Notes under the pieces: generated by a model
What the model saw: the letters and a program-made list of their open reading frames with translations, nothing else
Told to the model about the DNA's origin: nothing
Database searches by the model: none
In this document: positions 48,801-60,402 of the stretch, piece after piece
Layout of the letters: the number at the start of each line of letters is the position of its first letter
Numbering within the stretch: the first letter of the stretch is position 1
Assembly: GCF_003576645.1 (NCBI RefSeq)
Contig: NC_044929.1
Location: 5,549,475-5,613,474 of the forward strand
Direction of reading: 5' to 3'
DNA from: Ipomoea triloba
Lineage: Eukaryota > Streptophyta > Magnoliopsida > Solanales > Convolvulaceae
Length of the DNA stretch: 64,000 nucleotides
Translations under genes and position numbers: made by a program

Positions 48801-51800
48801 TTTATCTGCATCTTACAAGTTAGGCATTCATTAAATTGGGAGGGCCAGTTAAGGTCACAAGCTCTTGACCAAATGCATGATAATCCTTTCAAATTTTTTT
48901 TTTCTGGTCAAATCTTATCTCTATTCCTGGTGAATGAAAGGTGATATGTGAACTGATTCATGATATATTTTGTTTGGTGATATGTCAACTGATTCTCAAT
49001 ATATTTTATTTCTCTTCTCTTTTGGCAGGAAAACATGTGCTCCCAAAGTCCCAATAATGGCTAGGAAGACAAAGGAGGGGGGCCAGGTATAAGGATGGCA
49101 AGGTTTAGATATCGTTCTTCTCAGAGAAAATGTGAAAGTAAATAGACTGATACTGCTGCAGACTTGAACTGCAAGTATTCTTTACCTATTTTACTTATAT
49201 TCATAAAGATGATGCCAATATATTCTTCTTTCCTTATTTTGTTGTACAGTTGTATATCCCTTGATTATCTCCCTAAGATTTTCCATAATTATTGTGTATA
49301 TTCTTGCTGTAATTCTTCCTATGTTAGAGCCTACATTTAAGGGATTAGATTAGCCTAAGTTTAAGGGATTTGATTATTATTATTGTCTATATATACTGTA
49401 ATTTTGACCAGCAAAAACACAGAAAAATATTTCAGAAACTCTCTCTTTCTTTTATGTTTTGACAGATGAGTCAAAATAAAACTACAAACTATCATTACTT
49501 TTCTCTATTTTGGTTGCGGTTCCACATGTACATGCTACAGATTGAAGTGTTGGCACAATCTTCCTAATGAGGCTATTCAATCTGGGTGTATGAGCCATTT
49601 CATATACTTGAAATGGGAGCTTGTCTGAAGACAACTCTTACAAAGGATGCTAATTAGACTAGGTAGTGTGTATGTCCAATAGTGAATTTTCCTGCTTTGA
49701 CTGCTCTCTTGCCACATTTTTATATGCACTTCGTATCCAATGATGGTCTTCTACATTGACAGGAAAATGTTTGTCTACGTAATGAGAACCATGAAGCACA
49801 TAAGGTCTTTCTTCAAAATGTATCTTTGGTCACTAGAGATACATCCCGTCCCCAGTACTCTTCTCAATTTTGTAGCTTAGGTTCTAATTCTGTAGTGTGT
49901 TTTTGTGCATCTTATATTTGAAGTTTGGACTTTGAACTTTTTATAGTTCGAACATAAGTTTTATATTTTACTTTGGACTCTAAATGTTATGAAGTTTTAT
50001 TATTTATGTATGGATACAACAATTTATATTATTAATTATCCCATGGAGTTAAATAGGTCGAACTCAAGTTTGAAAGTCTGAGCAATCTGACTCGAACTCG
50101 AGCTCTAGCTCGAGCTCGTACACTCGAACCAATCGAACCGAGCTTGAGCTATATAAATACTTCCCGAGCCGGGCTCGAGCTCGAACTCGAGCCACCATGT
50201 TTTTATCTAGCTCAAGCTCGGCTCGTTTGCAGCCCTAATCTGTGTCCAATGTTAATATTCGAAAAAACTTTCAACACTTGTAAATCTATGCAAATACAAC
50301 TCCTTATCATTGATAAATATATGAACCATGCCTACTAAGAACTTAACCCTTTCACTTTACCCTTCATTTTTACCTTATTTTAACACATTCAAATGTATTC
50401 ATTCATCCTCCTCAAGCAATGTAGTTAAAATGCCAAAGAAAATCAACTTAAGGATGTATTGTCAAGATGAGAAGTATTCAGAAGTGAACATGTATGGCAT
50501 CAAAAGTAGAGATAATGTAAAGAAACGAACTTGTGTTGGTTTTGGCGATTGTGACGAGGCATATCCACGTCTTAACTTAACACCATTCCCTCCAAATCGA
50601 AGAACACCAGAGAAACCAGAGGTATCAACACTCAGCCAGGCTTCCCACGTGTCATCTTCTCCTGTGAAGAGAGCATGTAGTCCCTGCATCCATCCATAAA
50701 ACCTATTACTCAGTAGAAAGAATAGTCAAATGAAAAGTTATTCCACTAATGAAAATAATGGCATACTAGAGTGGAGCCTTGAAGATCAACTCGAGCTGCA
50801 TAGAGTCCAGACGGTTGAAAGCTTCGGCGGTGCCAAACCTATAGGCAAACAGCCAAAATTCAACTAGTAGACCTCTAACTTATCAACATGAGTAAAATAA
50901 AGCAAGAAATGTTCATAGTACTGAATAGTATCCAATGTCCAAATAAATAAAGACATAGCATTCAAGTGTGTAATCCCTAAACGAAACAATCAACCAAATG
51001 GAATTTGAATGAAGTAAACATTAAGTAGGAAAAAACAAAGCTTTAATTAATCTAATAAAACCAAATTTCAAAATTTTAGCTACCCTGCATATTAAAAGAG
51101 TTCCAATCTTTTTTTATTAACAAGTTAAAGCATCAAACTTGCCTATTTACTTCAATTTTCTTTGTTTTCTAATTTTTCAGTTTTCATTCTTTGTTTTCTA
51201 TTTAGAAAGCTTGTTTATTAACACTCATTTTTTCAAATTTAATTTTTAAACTAACGCTATAGAATTAACACAAGTTTAATTTCGAGTGATTTTTAAACCT
51301 TATATTTAAAATATTTTTGGAAATGTTTGGTTTAAATGGAACAAATATAATTTTTACTTGTATGCCTAATATATGTAAGATTTTTACATTTGATATCCGA
51401 ACAAAATTTATATCCAAATATAACATAACTAAAAATATATCTGAACCAAAAACCTATTAAGTTCCCCTAAAATTTAGTTTTGATAATATTAATATTTTTT
51501 GAGCTAATATTTAAAATAATTTTGGATATATTCATTTGAGTGAAATGTATATATATAATTTTCCTTTGAAGTCTAATATATGTGAAATTTCAATATCTGA
51601 TATCTAGACCAAACTCATATTACGATATAACAAATTAAAAATACTCGAACCAATAATCTATTGAGTTCAATCAAAATCTAAAACTTGGTTTAGAGTTCAA
51701 GTTTTAATTGTGATAATGTGAGAATGTGGTTGTAGTGATATATTGCCAAATAGATGATACAAATTATGTTTTCCATTTAGAAAATAGTTTTTAAAAGTCC

Positions 51801-53292
51801 TCCAGTTTTCAAATTGGAAAACAGTGCTAGTAAACATATTTTCTGTTTTCTATTCTCCAATTTTAATTTCTCCAGTTAGTAAACGGACCCAGTGTCTAAA
51901 GAATACCTTACAACGATACGCATACTCCAATTGTTCAGCAACATCTTCCCGGAGTGGAAGCCAATCAAGGCCTCCTTTACAAGCAAACCAGTGACCTCTC
52001 AAGACACGCCGATTTTCTCCATTCCAATAAACAGGAAAACAGTGCCTCTTTGCCAAATCTACCTGCAGTAGCAAGCAATTAATATTTAAAGATTTTCTTC
52101 TACATTTCATTTATTCCTTTTTCTTTTGGGTCACATCATGGGTCCGGCATTTAGAACGAAAGCATAGCACTAAATACTGCACTTCATGGACAAAGATAAA
52201 AACATTACTCTAACCATGGAAATAGCATCCCCCACCCCCGCGCGAAAAAAGGGTTTTCTTATTACACTTCAATGAGATGAAACTGGCAACTCAACTCAAT
52301 AAAACATAACTCCAAAAATCCAATCTAGTTAAAATCAGCAATACGAAGCTATGAAGTATGAACTATATTTCTGCATTGAGTGTTCTATTTTTCTTTAATA
52401 GAGCAAAAACCATACCACGCCAGCATGTCTTTTTCTACAATGAATATCCAAGTTTTGGTCTATCCCTCACTCAAAATTTTCCTAATACTTCCATATAGTC
52501 ATTCATTACAACCAGGGCCTCCATAGGCCAATGTTGAACACCATGTTATTAATCAAATAAAGTTGAATATCCTAATGGCAATTAATAGGGCTCAAAAACG
52601 ATTTATCCAAGTTCAAACCTCCTCAACAATGGCCTACACCAATCACTATCTAGAAATTGATGCAATTGGCAGATCAGAAGCAAATTTGATCAAATCTTCA
52701 GAGGTGGCAAGCAAGACAATTACAATTACCTCATACAAACCTCCCTTTACAGGGACACCAACTCTCTCTTCTTCTACTGCATCCTGTTCAGACGACTCAG
52801 TGTTCACTGGAGAAGATTCTATTGACGTTGAATTTAATTTACTAGGCAATTCACTTGGCCCTTCACTACACTCTGCATACTCTTTCCACCATAAAGAAAG
52901 CAACTCTTCTTCTCTCTACATTTAAATAATTGAATCCATTAGTCCCTGGTGTTCAAAACATCCCAGAGAAGAATATATTCATTCATAAAAGTGTTCAATC
53001 TCTTGATAATTGCGTGATTAGTTTCCCAAACTAGAAACTTATTCATTAGGCAATCAATGGGAGCTGATTTTTTTTTTTAAGAAATGAGTGCAATTATGTG
53101 AAAATACCTGCAAGAATAAAGCTTCAATAGCTAGAGAATCCCTCATGCCAAATCTGAAATAATCACCATGCCCCACTATTTCTGTGTGAGGAACTGCAGC
53201 AGCAGGTTCTGCAAACAAATTATGGATGTAAGCTTTTGAAGGACAAGATTGTTATGCTTCATAGTAGTTAAGAAGTGAAGCACATGGACATG

Positions 53293-53364
<72 letters not shown>

Positions 53365-54029
53365 TTCTTAAGTCGCTGAAATAAAACCAACCAAATTAAT
53401 GAGAATTTGAAGAAAGAATTCTATGACTGAACATGCTTGAATACTATAGAAATACTTTTCTTTCTCCTTTTGATCTCTTTTTGTTTGGTTAGAATATAAT
53501 TAGATAAATTCTGAAACACTATATGGATAAAACTCCAAGGACAACACATGAATTCCACCGGTTTCTCTTTACAGCATCTCAATGTCAGAAACCTATCCAT
53601 ATCCAGTATTCTCACCATTATCATCTACAAAGACAATAAAGATTGCACTGCCACTTGCATGTAAAACCTTCTTACCTCACATAGTCAAAAGAGCAATTTC
53701 GACTAAACAATCAAACAAAAATTCAGCAAAGCAATCAAACTCAGTAACACAACAAAACAGGGACAGCATGATTACACAAAAAAATTAAAATGAAAAATAT
53801 ATATATCAAAACAATGCAATAACTAACCATTCAATGCCAGAGGAACCTTGCAGAAGTACCACCGGACATCACCTCCATCAGATGGACTTACTGTATGAGC
53901 AAGGTACTTCTGCCTACCCTCACACTGCTCAATCTCATCTGCCAACCTCCTTATATTCGACGGCGTGTTCTTCAACAAGTCCGGAGAAGTTTCCTCCACC
54001 ACATTGGAGCCTGAAGTTGATTCCACCAT
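39899..54029 (-). CDS. SGR2: SHOOT GRAVITROPISM 2-type DDHD phospholipase A1, 21 exons
   Basis: Exons: 53828-54029, 53108-53208, 52730-52915, 51907-52062, 50767-50838, 50531-50683, 48284-48334, 46546-46716, 45541-45690, 45315-45380, 44697-45215, 44558-44612, 44313-44428, 43986-44058, 42897-42999, 42717-42810, 42546-42608, 41480-41528, 40975-41078, 40280-40326, 39899-40136. All junctions keep phase and give 922 residues, close to Arabidopsis SGR2. N-terminal words match it closely ([50 protein letters not shown]). The lipase motif GHSLG is at residues 441-445 (Ser443 nucleophile), followed by an acidic, poorly conserved linker. The DDHD region follows, with [23 protein letters not shown] (Asp721) and GRIDH (Asp824/His825). 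In Arabidopsis SGR2 acts at the vacuolar membrane and is needed for amyloplast movement and shoot gravitropism. The ATG at 54029 is the first in frame. Introns carry several transposons. Confidence 0.93.
41161..41472. mobile_element. (TA)n-flanked non-coding element in SGR2 intron 18
   Basis: (TA)n at 41162-41179 is followed by GGGTAAGTTCAAATGAGAAC and CAGCCGCCCATCACGGTTCA. The segment ends in ATATATGTATGTATATATAT at about 41430-41468, only 8-12 bp before the exon donor at 41479. Elements bounded by TA runs and carrying 'A.CCGTTGGATC'-like words are frequent in plants. The class (MITE or Helitron-like) is uncertain. Confidence 0.45.
42058..42175 (+). mobile_element. possible solo LTR or TRIM remnant in SGR2 intron 16/17 region
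   Basis: The segment starts TGTTGGAAAGAAGTCC, contains TATAAATACATAGG and ends ATTTACA, which are LTR-like ends with a TATA box. No target duplication or partner LTR was found. Confidence 0.3.
46322..46526 (+). mobile_element. Helitron 3' end in SGR2 intron 8
   Basis: CCGTGCAACGCACGG forms a 6-bp-stem hairpin at 46499-46513, followed by GCGAAAATACTAG and then T. This is the canonical hairpin plus CTAG|T end of a Helitron, 19 bp from the exon 8 donor. An older copy of the same hairpin (TGTGCATCGCACGGG) lies at 46325. The 5' end (A|TC...) was not located and lies between 45700 and 46300 if present. Confidence 0.55.
49246..49490 (+). mobile_element. possible solo LTR in SGR2 intron 6
   Basis: Candidate ends TGTTGTACAG and TTTTGACA surround TATATATACTG (TATA box) and AAGGGATT repeats, like copia LTRs. 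No target duplication is evident and the ends are uncertain. The next segment, 50040-50240, contains repeated CTCGAGCTCGA words ending TTTGCAGCCCTAA, like one end of a hAT-type element. Confidence 0.35.
51134..51895 (-). repeat. dispersed MITE-like repeat in SGR2 intron 4
   Basis: The segment up to GTTAGTAAACGGACCC at 51880-51895 shares long words (GTTTTCTATTTAGAAAGCTT, TTTTTGAGCTAATATTTAAA) with the copies at 5440-5945 and 58545-59357. It ends only 11 bp before exon 4. Confidence 0.55.
53299..53363. repeat. (CT)n(CA)n microsatellite in SGR2 intron 1
   Basis: A pure CT tract from about 53299 to 53346 passes directly into CACACA to 53363. It lies about 90 bp outside exon 2. Confidence 0.9.
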
Positions 54030-55270
54030 TGCGTCCAAAATCCAAAACCCTCAAAATTATATCAAATTTCTCTGTGATTTATAGCAAAACACTCGAATCA
54101 AAGCATGCCTATTCCACCGAAACACAAATATACAAGAACAAAGTTTAATCTTTGAACTGAGTTTTACCAGGAGATAATTCATCAAGTAAATGTGCAAAAA
54201 CTTGATCCCTACCAGAAATTTCTCACTATTCTCCAGTAAATTTGAATTCTAACAGCGAATTTGAGTCGTTTGTTTGTAGACTTGTAGCTTTGTACCCAAC
54301 GAAAAGAAATCGAGATGGAAGGGAAAGAGAGAAGCAACGAGAAGGAAATGAAATCTTCTTTTTTTTAAAAAAATTACGGAATAGATGAATATTCTTTTAA
54401 ACCCAGACGATAATGCATTTTAATTTATCAATAAAAAAGAACCACTTCTGCAAATAAATGTAATTAGACTAAAATCAAAATTTGGTCCTTTCATTTTGGA
54501 CCATTTCTCAAGGGTATGCATTCGGTTGGCCAAACCGAATTAATAGAAATTTTTAAAACTTCAACCGTTAATTGAATCAAACTTTTTATTTTCGAATTAA
54601 TCGAACCTAAGTAAGTTTTTTTGGATTAATCGATCGGTTAACCGATTAACCTAAGTTGTTTTAAATATTGAAAACTGATTTATGATTCACGCAGTCTGGG
54701 CTGTTCAGCTTTAAATGTCTTTCTTCCTCTGAAGCATTTATGTAAATTTAACTATTTAAGATTTGAAGTTCAACAAGAGTATAACAAGCTGTTCACCAAA
54801 AAAAGAGTATAACAAGCTCAAAATATCATAGAAAACTTATTGACCCCAAGAAAGCATTCACAAATAATTAAGTTACATACAAAGTTAAAGAAAAAGAAAC
54901 ATAGATTAAACAGGGAGATAGGAAAAGATAATGAGGAGTTAAGTAACCTAAAGGCTAAAAGGTTACCGATCATCAATTACCCCAGTCGGCAAAACCAACT
55001 CATTACAGTATTTCAAGATATTCAACAGGTTTAATAATCAAGTACCTCTGCGAGTCAAGACACTGGAGCGGCGTTCAGGTAGAGGTCGGAGGGGGTAGGA
55101 GACTGGAGCGGTGGTCCTGCGGAGGTCGAACGAGATGTCTTGGAGCAGACAGAGGAAACGCCGACTTAACTGTTAACAAACAATTTATAAAACATTTAAG
55201 GGAAAAGTGTCAAATTAGCCCCATAAGTCATTCTGATAATGCAATTAGCCTCCCTAAGTAAAAAAAGCTN

Positions 55271-55314
<44 letters not shown>
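54030..55314. other. SGR2 upstream region, first copy of the duplicated block, and gap
   Basis: 54030-54360 holds the leader and promoter of SGR2. A minus-strand leader intron is possible, and no TATA box was fixed. 54500-54660 holds repeated CGATTAACCGAT-type words as in the hAT-type MITE at 59815. 55200-55269 is the left arm of a Mutator-type foldback that is cut off. An N at 55270 and an (AT)n run to 55324 follow. Confidence 0.55.
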
Positions 55315-55326
<12 letters not shown>

Positions 55327-56787
55327 AAACAATGCAATAACTAACCATTCAATGCCAGAGGAACCTTGCAGAAGTACCACCGGACATCACCTCCATCAGA
55401 TGGACTTACTGTATGAGCAAGGTACTTCTGCCTACCCTCACACTGCTCAATCTCATCTGCCAACCTCCTTATATTCGACGGCGTGTTCTTCAACAAGTCC
55501 GGAGAAGTTTCCTCCACCACATTGGAGCCTGAAGTTGATTCCACCATTGCGTCCAAAATCCAAAACCCTCAAAATTATATCAAATTTCTCTGTGATTTAT
55601 AGCAAAACACTCGAATCAAAGCATGCCTATTCCACCGAAACACAAATATACAAGAACAAAGTTTAATCTTTGAACTGAGTTTTACCAGGAGATAATTCAT
55701 CAAGTAAATGTGCAAAAACTTGATCCCTACCAGAAATTTCTCACTATTCTCCAGTAAATTTGAATTCTAACAGCGAATTTGAGTCGTTTGTTTGTAGACT
55801 TGTAGCTTTGTACCCAACGAAAAGAAATCGAGATGGAAGGGAAAGAGAGAAGCAACGAGAAGGAAATGAAATCTTCTTTTTTTTAAAAAAATTACGGAAT
55901 AGATGAATATTCTTTTAAACCCAGACGATAATGCATTTTAATTTATCAATAAAAAAGAACCACTTCTGCAAATAAATGTAATTAGACTAAAATCAAAATT
56001 TGGTCCTTTCATTTTGGACCATTTCTCAAGGGTATGCATTCGGTTGGCCAAACCGAATTAATAGAAATTTTTAAAACTTCAACCGTTAATTGAATCAAAC
56101 TTTTTATTTTCGAATTAATCGAACCTAAGTAAGTTTTTTTGGATTAATCGATCGGTTAACCGATTAACCTAAGTTGTTTTAAATATTGAAAACTGATTTA
56201 TGATTCACGCAGTCTGGGCTGTTCAGCTTTAAATGTCTTTCTTCCTCTGAAGCATTTATGTAAATTTAACTATTTAAGATTTGAAGTTCAACAAGAGTAT
56301 AACAAGCTGTTCACCAAAAAAAGAGTATAACAAGCTCAAAATATCATAGAAAACTTATTGACCCCAAGAAAGCATTCACAAATAATTAAGTTACATACAA
56401 AGTTAAAGAAAAAGAAACATAGATTAAACAGGGAGATAGGAAAAGATAATGAGGAGTTAAGTAACCTAAAGGCTAAAAGGTTACCGATCATCAATTACCC
56501 CAGTCGGCAAAACCAACTCATTACAGTATTTCAAGATATTCAACAGGTTTAATAATCAAGTACCTCTGCGAGTCAAGACACTGGAGCGGCGTTCAGGTAG
56601 AGGTCGGAGGGGGTAGGAGACTGGAGCGGTGGTCCTGCGGAGGTCGAACGAGATGTCTTGGAGCAGACAGAGGAAACGCCGACTTAACTGTTAACAAACA
56701 ATTTATAAAACATTTAAGGGAAAAGTGTCAAATTAGCCCCATAAGTCATTCTGATAATGCAATTAGCCTCCCTAAGTAAAAAAAGCT
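55315..56787. repeat. second copy of a 1.47-kb block (offset 1518 bp)
   Basis: Positions 53797-55269 recur at 55315-56787 with no difference seen in the regions compared, including long open frames and intergenic DNA. The first copy ends at an N (55270) inside a transposon arm, while the second copy runs on through the complete transposon. The second copy begins at an AT run. This is what two overlapping, unmerged contigs would produce. Confidence 0.85.
55346..55547 (-). pseudogene. duplicate of SGR2 exon 1
   Basis: Identical to 53828-54029: ATG at 55547, 67 codons, donor GTTAGT. On the minus strand the (AT)n run and the gap follow before the true exon 1. If the duplication is real, it would be a spare first exon and promoter that could splice to exon 2. 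If it is an assembly error, it does not exist. Confidence 0.7.
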
Positions 56788-57313
56788 CCATTCCGGTCCC
56801 TTAAACCGGTAAAATAGTGATATTGAGTCCAAAAAAACTTGTATAGCAGGTTAAGTTTTCTACATTTCGACATGTGTCACTTTAATTATTTTTTAAAAAA
56901 CTTTTTATTTATTTATTAAATTATTAAATAAATAAAAAAAAAAACTTAACAGTCACCGGCTGTCTATGGCCGCCGCCCTCGTTCCATGCCTTTGAGGTCC
57001 AGATCTGGACTTCCATGAAGTCCAGACCTGGACCTCATTTTTTACAGTCGTGGCTGTCCTCCCCGGACAGCCGGTGGCTGTTAAGTTTTTTTTTTTTTTT
57101 TTTTTTATAATTTAATAAATAAATAAAAAGTTTTTAAAAAAATAATTAAAGTGACACGTGTCGAAATGTAGAATACTTAACCTGCTATACAAGTTTTTTT
57201 GGACTCAATTGCACTATTTTACCGATTTAAGGGACTGGAATGGAGCTTTTTTTACTTAGGGGGCCTAATTGCACTATCCGAATAACTTAGGGGGCCAATT
57301 TGACACTTTTCCC
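56718..57313. mobile_element. Mutator-type foldback element with 9-bp target duplication
   Basis: Termini GGGAAAAGTGTCAAATTAGC and (inverted) GGGAAAAGTGTCAAATTGGC extend into arms of about 240 bp (GTATAGCAGGTTAAG, CATTTCGACA.GTGTCAC and so on). It is flanked on both sides by AACATTTAA, a perfect 9-bp duplication. The GC-rich centre (about 56950-57080) has ACAGCCACCGGCTGT-like and AGGTCCAGATCTGGACTT words. It has no transposase. Fragments of the family lie at 11345 and, less closely, 17467. Confidence 0.85.
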
Positions 57314-57519
57314 AACATTTAATCATTAATCGAACAAAAAAATTTGGTTAACCGAACTTTTTCAATTCTGTCGATTAACAAAAACAAACCATTTAATGTT
57401 AAAAGGAAAATATTAATTATTGTCAATTAAAAAAATATTTAATTTAACATAAAATGTACGTAGTTTTTTTTTTTTTTTTGTACTACTGACCATGTTACAA
57501 TGTAGTACTCCGTATTTTT

Positions 57520-57605
57520 TTTGCTCGAACCCACTCACATAATCCATGTGGGAGTGTTAATCGGGACACCGAATGCTACTTGACCACAAGGTCTTTGGCA
57601 ATGTA
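57520..57605 (-). mobile_element. SINE head fragment
   Basis: On the minus strand CTTGTGGTCAAGTAGC (box A-like) is followed by GTGGGTTCGAGC (box B-like). It is related to the copy at 2812. Flanking DNA 57606-57903 includes a GC-rich patch (57760-57870) of unknown origin. Confidence 0.4.
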
Positions 57606-57903
57606 CGTAGTATTTAATTGACCCTTTTAAAATTTAAAAGTCTAATTGATTTTTGGTGTATAGTTTAGAGGTCTATTTGACACTTAATAATAATGAAATA
57701 TTTAAAATCAAGAGTCAAAACTTAGCTACATTTTTTTTTTGAAATAAACCTAGCTACACCCGTACCCATCCTCGGCAGTCATCGGGCCTCTCAGCCTCAT
57801 GCCGTCGCCGTGCAAGTCCCAGCCTCACGCTCTGTGGCGCTGCCTCTCTGCCGTCTCTAGTCGTCTCACTTTCGGCATTTTAAAATATAGGAGTTAGTTT
57901 GAG

Positions 57904-58425
57904 GGGGAAATGACAGAAATGTGAATGCATGGCATTTTATTGACAAAATTGTGAACGAATCTAATAATTGACAGGAATGTAAAAAACTTAGTTCCCAATG
58001 CATTCTTTGTCATAATTGGTCAAACACAAAATGCAAGTGAGACTTGTATTTTTTGAAAAATGTAAGTGGGACTTGCGTTAAATTTTTTTATTTTGGTCTC
58101 CGGCGACCATATGGTCGCCGGTCGCCAGCTTCTCCGACGAAGGAGAAGCCAGCGATGGTTGATGGCTTCTCCAGCGAAGGAGAAGGAAGCCGGCGACAGG
58201 CGACCATATGGTCGCCCGAGACCACAAAAAATAAAAAATAAAAAATTAACGCAAGTGGGACTTGCGTTTTTCAAAAAATACAAGTCCCACTTGCGTTTTG
58301 TGTTTGACAAATTCTGACAAAGAACGCATTTGACAACTGAGTTTTTTTACATTTTTTTCAATTATTAGATTCGTTCACAATTTTGTCAATAGAATGCCAT
58401 GCATTCATATCTCTGTCATTTCCCC
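57904..58425. mobile_element. second Mutator-type foldback element with 9-bp target duplication
   Basis: Ends GGGGAAATGACAGAAATGTG and (inverted) GGGGAAATGACAGAGATATG lead into nearly complementary arms (GAATGCATGGCATT, GTGAACGAATCTAATAATTG, CAAGTGGGACTTGCG). It is flanked on both sides by TAGTTTGAG, a perfect 9-bp duplication. The GC-rich centre has CGACCATATGGTCGCC twice, inverted, around CTTCTCCGACGAAGGAGAAG. No transposase is present. Open frames here are palindrome artefacts. Confidence 0.88.
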
Positions 58426-58434
58426 TAGTTTGAG

Positions 58435-59814
58435 CCTGGTTCTCTGACTTCTCACTTCATTTTGTTACTCTGTATATGAGGTAGATGCATTTTTGTTCTT
58501 TCAAGAATTCCAACTTTTAGTAAACTGGAATAGCTAGTACTTTTCCGTTTACTAACTGAAAATTTTCTCAAGATTTCTGGAAATTTGGAAAACTGTAAAA
58601 CATAAAACAGAAAACATGTTTACTAGCACAGTTTTCCATTTTGAAAACAAGAAATAATTTTTCAGTTTTCTATAAAACTGAAACAATATAAAAAACTGTT
58701 TTCTAAATGGAAAACAGAATCAGCTATCATCTATTCGACTATATGTCACTATAACCACATTCTCACCATTATCTACTTACATATTTATTGATTACTAAGA
58801 TTACATTTATTATCATATTCTTTTACTTATCATCATCTTCTATCTTTTATACTTACATTACTTATTTAAACATAACTTATTTGATTATGCTTAAAATTAT
58901 ACATCATTCACATTATCAAAATTGAAATCTATACCACGTTTTATATTTTGATTGAACTCAATTTATTATTGGTTTTGGTCCAGATATCATATATCGAAAT
59001 TTCACATATATTACTATATTAGAATTCAAAATAAAAATTATATATTACATACATTTCATTCAAATGAATATATCCAATCATATTTTAAATATTAACTCAA
59101 AAAATATTAATATTATCTAAACTAAATTTTGTGTGAACTTAATAGGTTATTGGTGTTAGTAAACAAGTTTTCTAAACTAAATTAATATTAAACTTATTGT
59201 TAATTTTATAACGTTAATCTAAAAAAATAAATTTGAAAAAATAAGTGTTAGTAAACAAGTTTTCTAAACATAAAACAGAGAATGGAAAACAGAGAATGAA
59301 AACTGAAAAATTGGAAAACATAAAATAGAAAACAGTTTTCTGTTAGTAAACAGGTCCCGGTTTCTCTGGCTATTTTACTCTTGAGTTAATTCCAACAACA
59401 GACCTCTGATTTTCTAAAATTAGTCCCCGACTTTTAATTTAGACAATTGAAGTTCTTTCCAAATTAGTCATTTCGTCAAATTTTGGTTAAGTTGAGGTCA
59501 AATGAAGAGATAAAATAGAGACTTCGACTGAGATTATATGGCTTTGATTGAGACGTTCACTAAGATTATATTCGTATATGTTGCGTATAAGACATGAGAA
59601 AAACGAGTAATAATACACTATACATGTGAATGGACAACTTTATCACTTCATTTGTCATCAACTTAACTAAAATTTAATGAAAAGACCAACATTGAAAAGA
59701 ATTTAAAAGTCAAGAGACTTAAATTGTCCAAATAAAATTAACATAATCAGATAACCATTGTTACAATTAACTTTTTTACTCCCATCCGCCCCACAAAAAA
59801 TTAATAGGAGCATT
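58435..59814. repeat. dispersed MITE-like repeat (58545-59357) and AT-rich DNA
   Basis: GTTTACTAACTGAAAATTTT at the left and TTTTCTGTTAGTAAACAGG at the right are inverted termini. Inner words such as GTTAGTAAACAAGTTTTCTA match the copies in DUF247 intron 1 and SGR2 intron 4. 59360-59814 holds no gene. Confidence 0.55.
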
Positions 59815-60297
59815 AGGGGTGTGCAATTTACCGAAATTTTTCGATTAACCGACCGAACCGAACAATTTCGGTTAACCATTAACCGAACCGAAAAATTCGG
59901 TTCGGTTAATGATTAAAGGAATCTTGAAATTTCGGTTAACGGTTAATTCGGTTCGAAAGATCGGTTAACCGAATTTTTATATATATAGATAAATAATTAA
60001 ATATACATACTAAATACTAATTAGATTGAAGATTTGGAGTTATGGATGTTTGAATATTTGAAGTTATGGATGATTTGTATTTTATTTTAATTGGATTTAT
60101 TATTTTAGGTGTTATTTTTATAATTTTACATTTTAGGTTAAAAAAGTTCGGTTAATCGACCGATTAACCGAAAAAAATTTCGGTTCGATTAATTCGGTAA
60201 CACATACTTCGGTTCGGTTAACGGTTAAAAGTTTTAAAATTTCGATTAATTCAGTTCGGTTAAAACGGTTCAAATGGTTAATCGAGTGAACACCCCT
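59815..60297. mobile_element. hAT-type MITE next to the WD40 gene
   Basis: AGGGGTGTGCAATTTACC at the left and GTGAACACCCCT at the right are hAT-type ends. The arms are full of CGGTTAACCG and TTCGGTTCGG words, mostly self-complementary. Flanks GGAGCATT and GGAACATA match at 6 of 8 bases, as expected for an aged 8-bp duplication. It ends 106 bp before the ATG at 60403. Confidence 0.65.
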
Positions 60298-60402
60298 GGA
60301 ACATAATATCGCAAGATTCACCCCGGCCCAACAACACTACACCGTAGCACAAAACCCTCCTTCTGGGCCACTCGCCGTCACCCCCAAGTAGAAGAAGCTA
60401 CC

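Noticed and set aside
55346..55547. A second SGR2 gene
   Set aside because: Only exon 1 and upstream DNA are duplicated, identically and next to an N; an assembly duplicate is more likely.
58020..58317. Open frames on both strands, up to 96 codons
   Set aside because: Palindromic foldback DNA gives mirrored frames; there is no family similarity.
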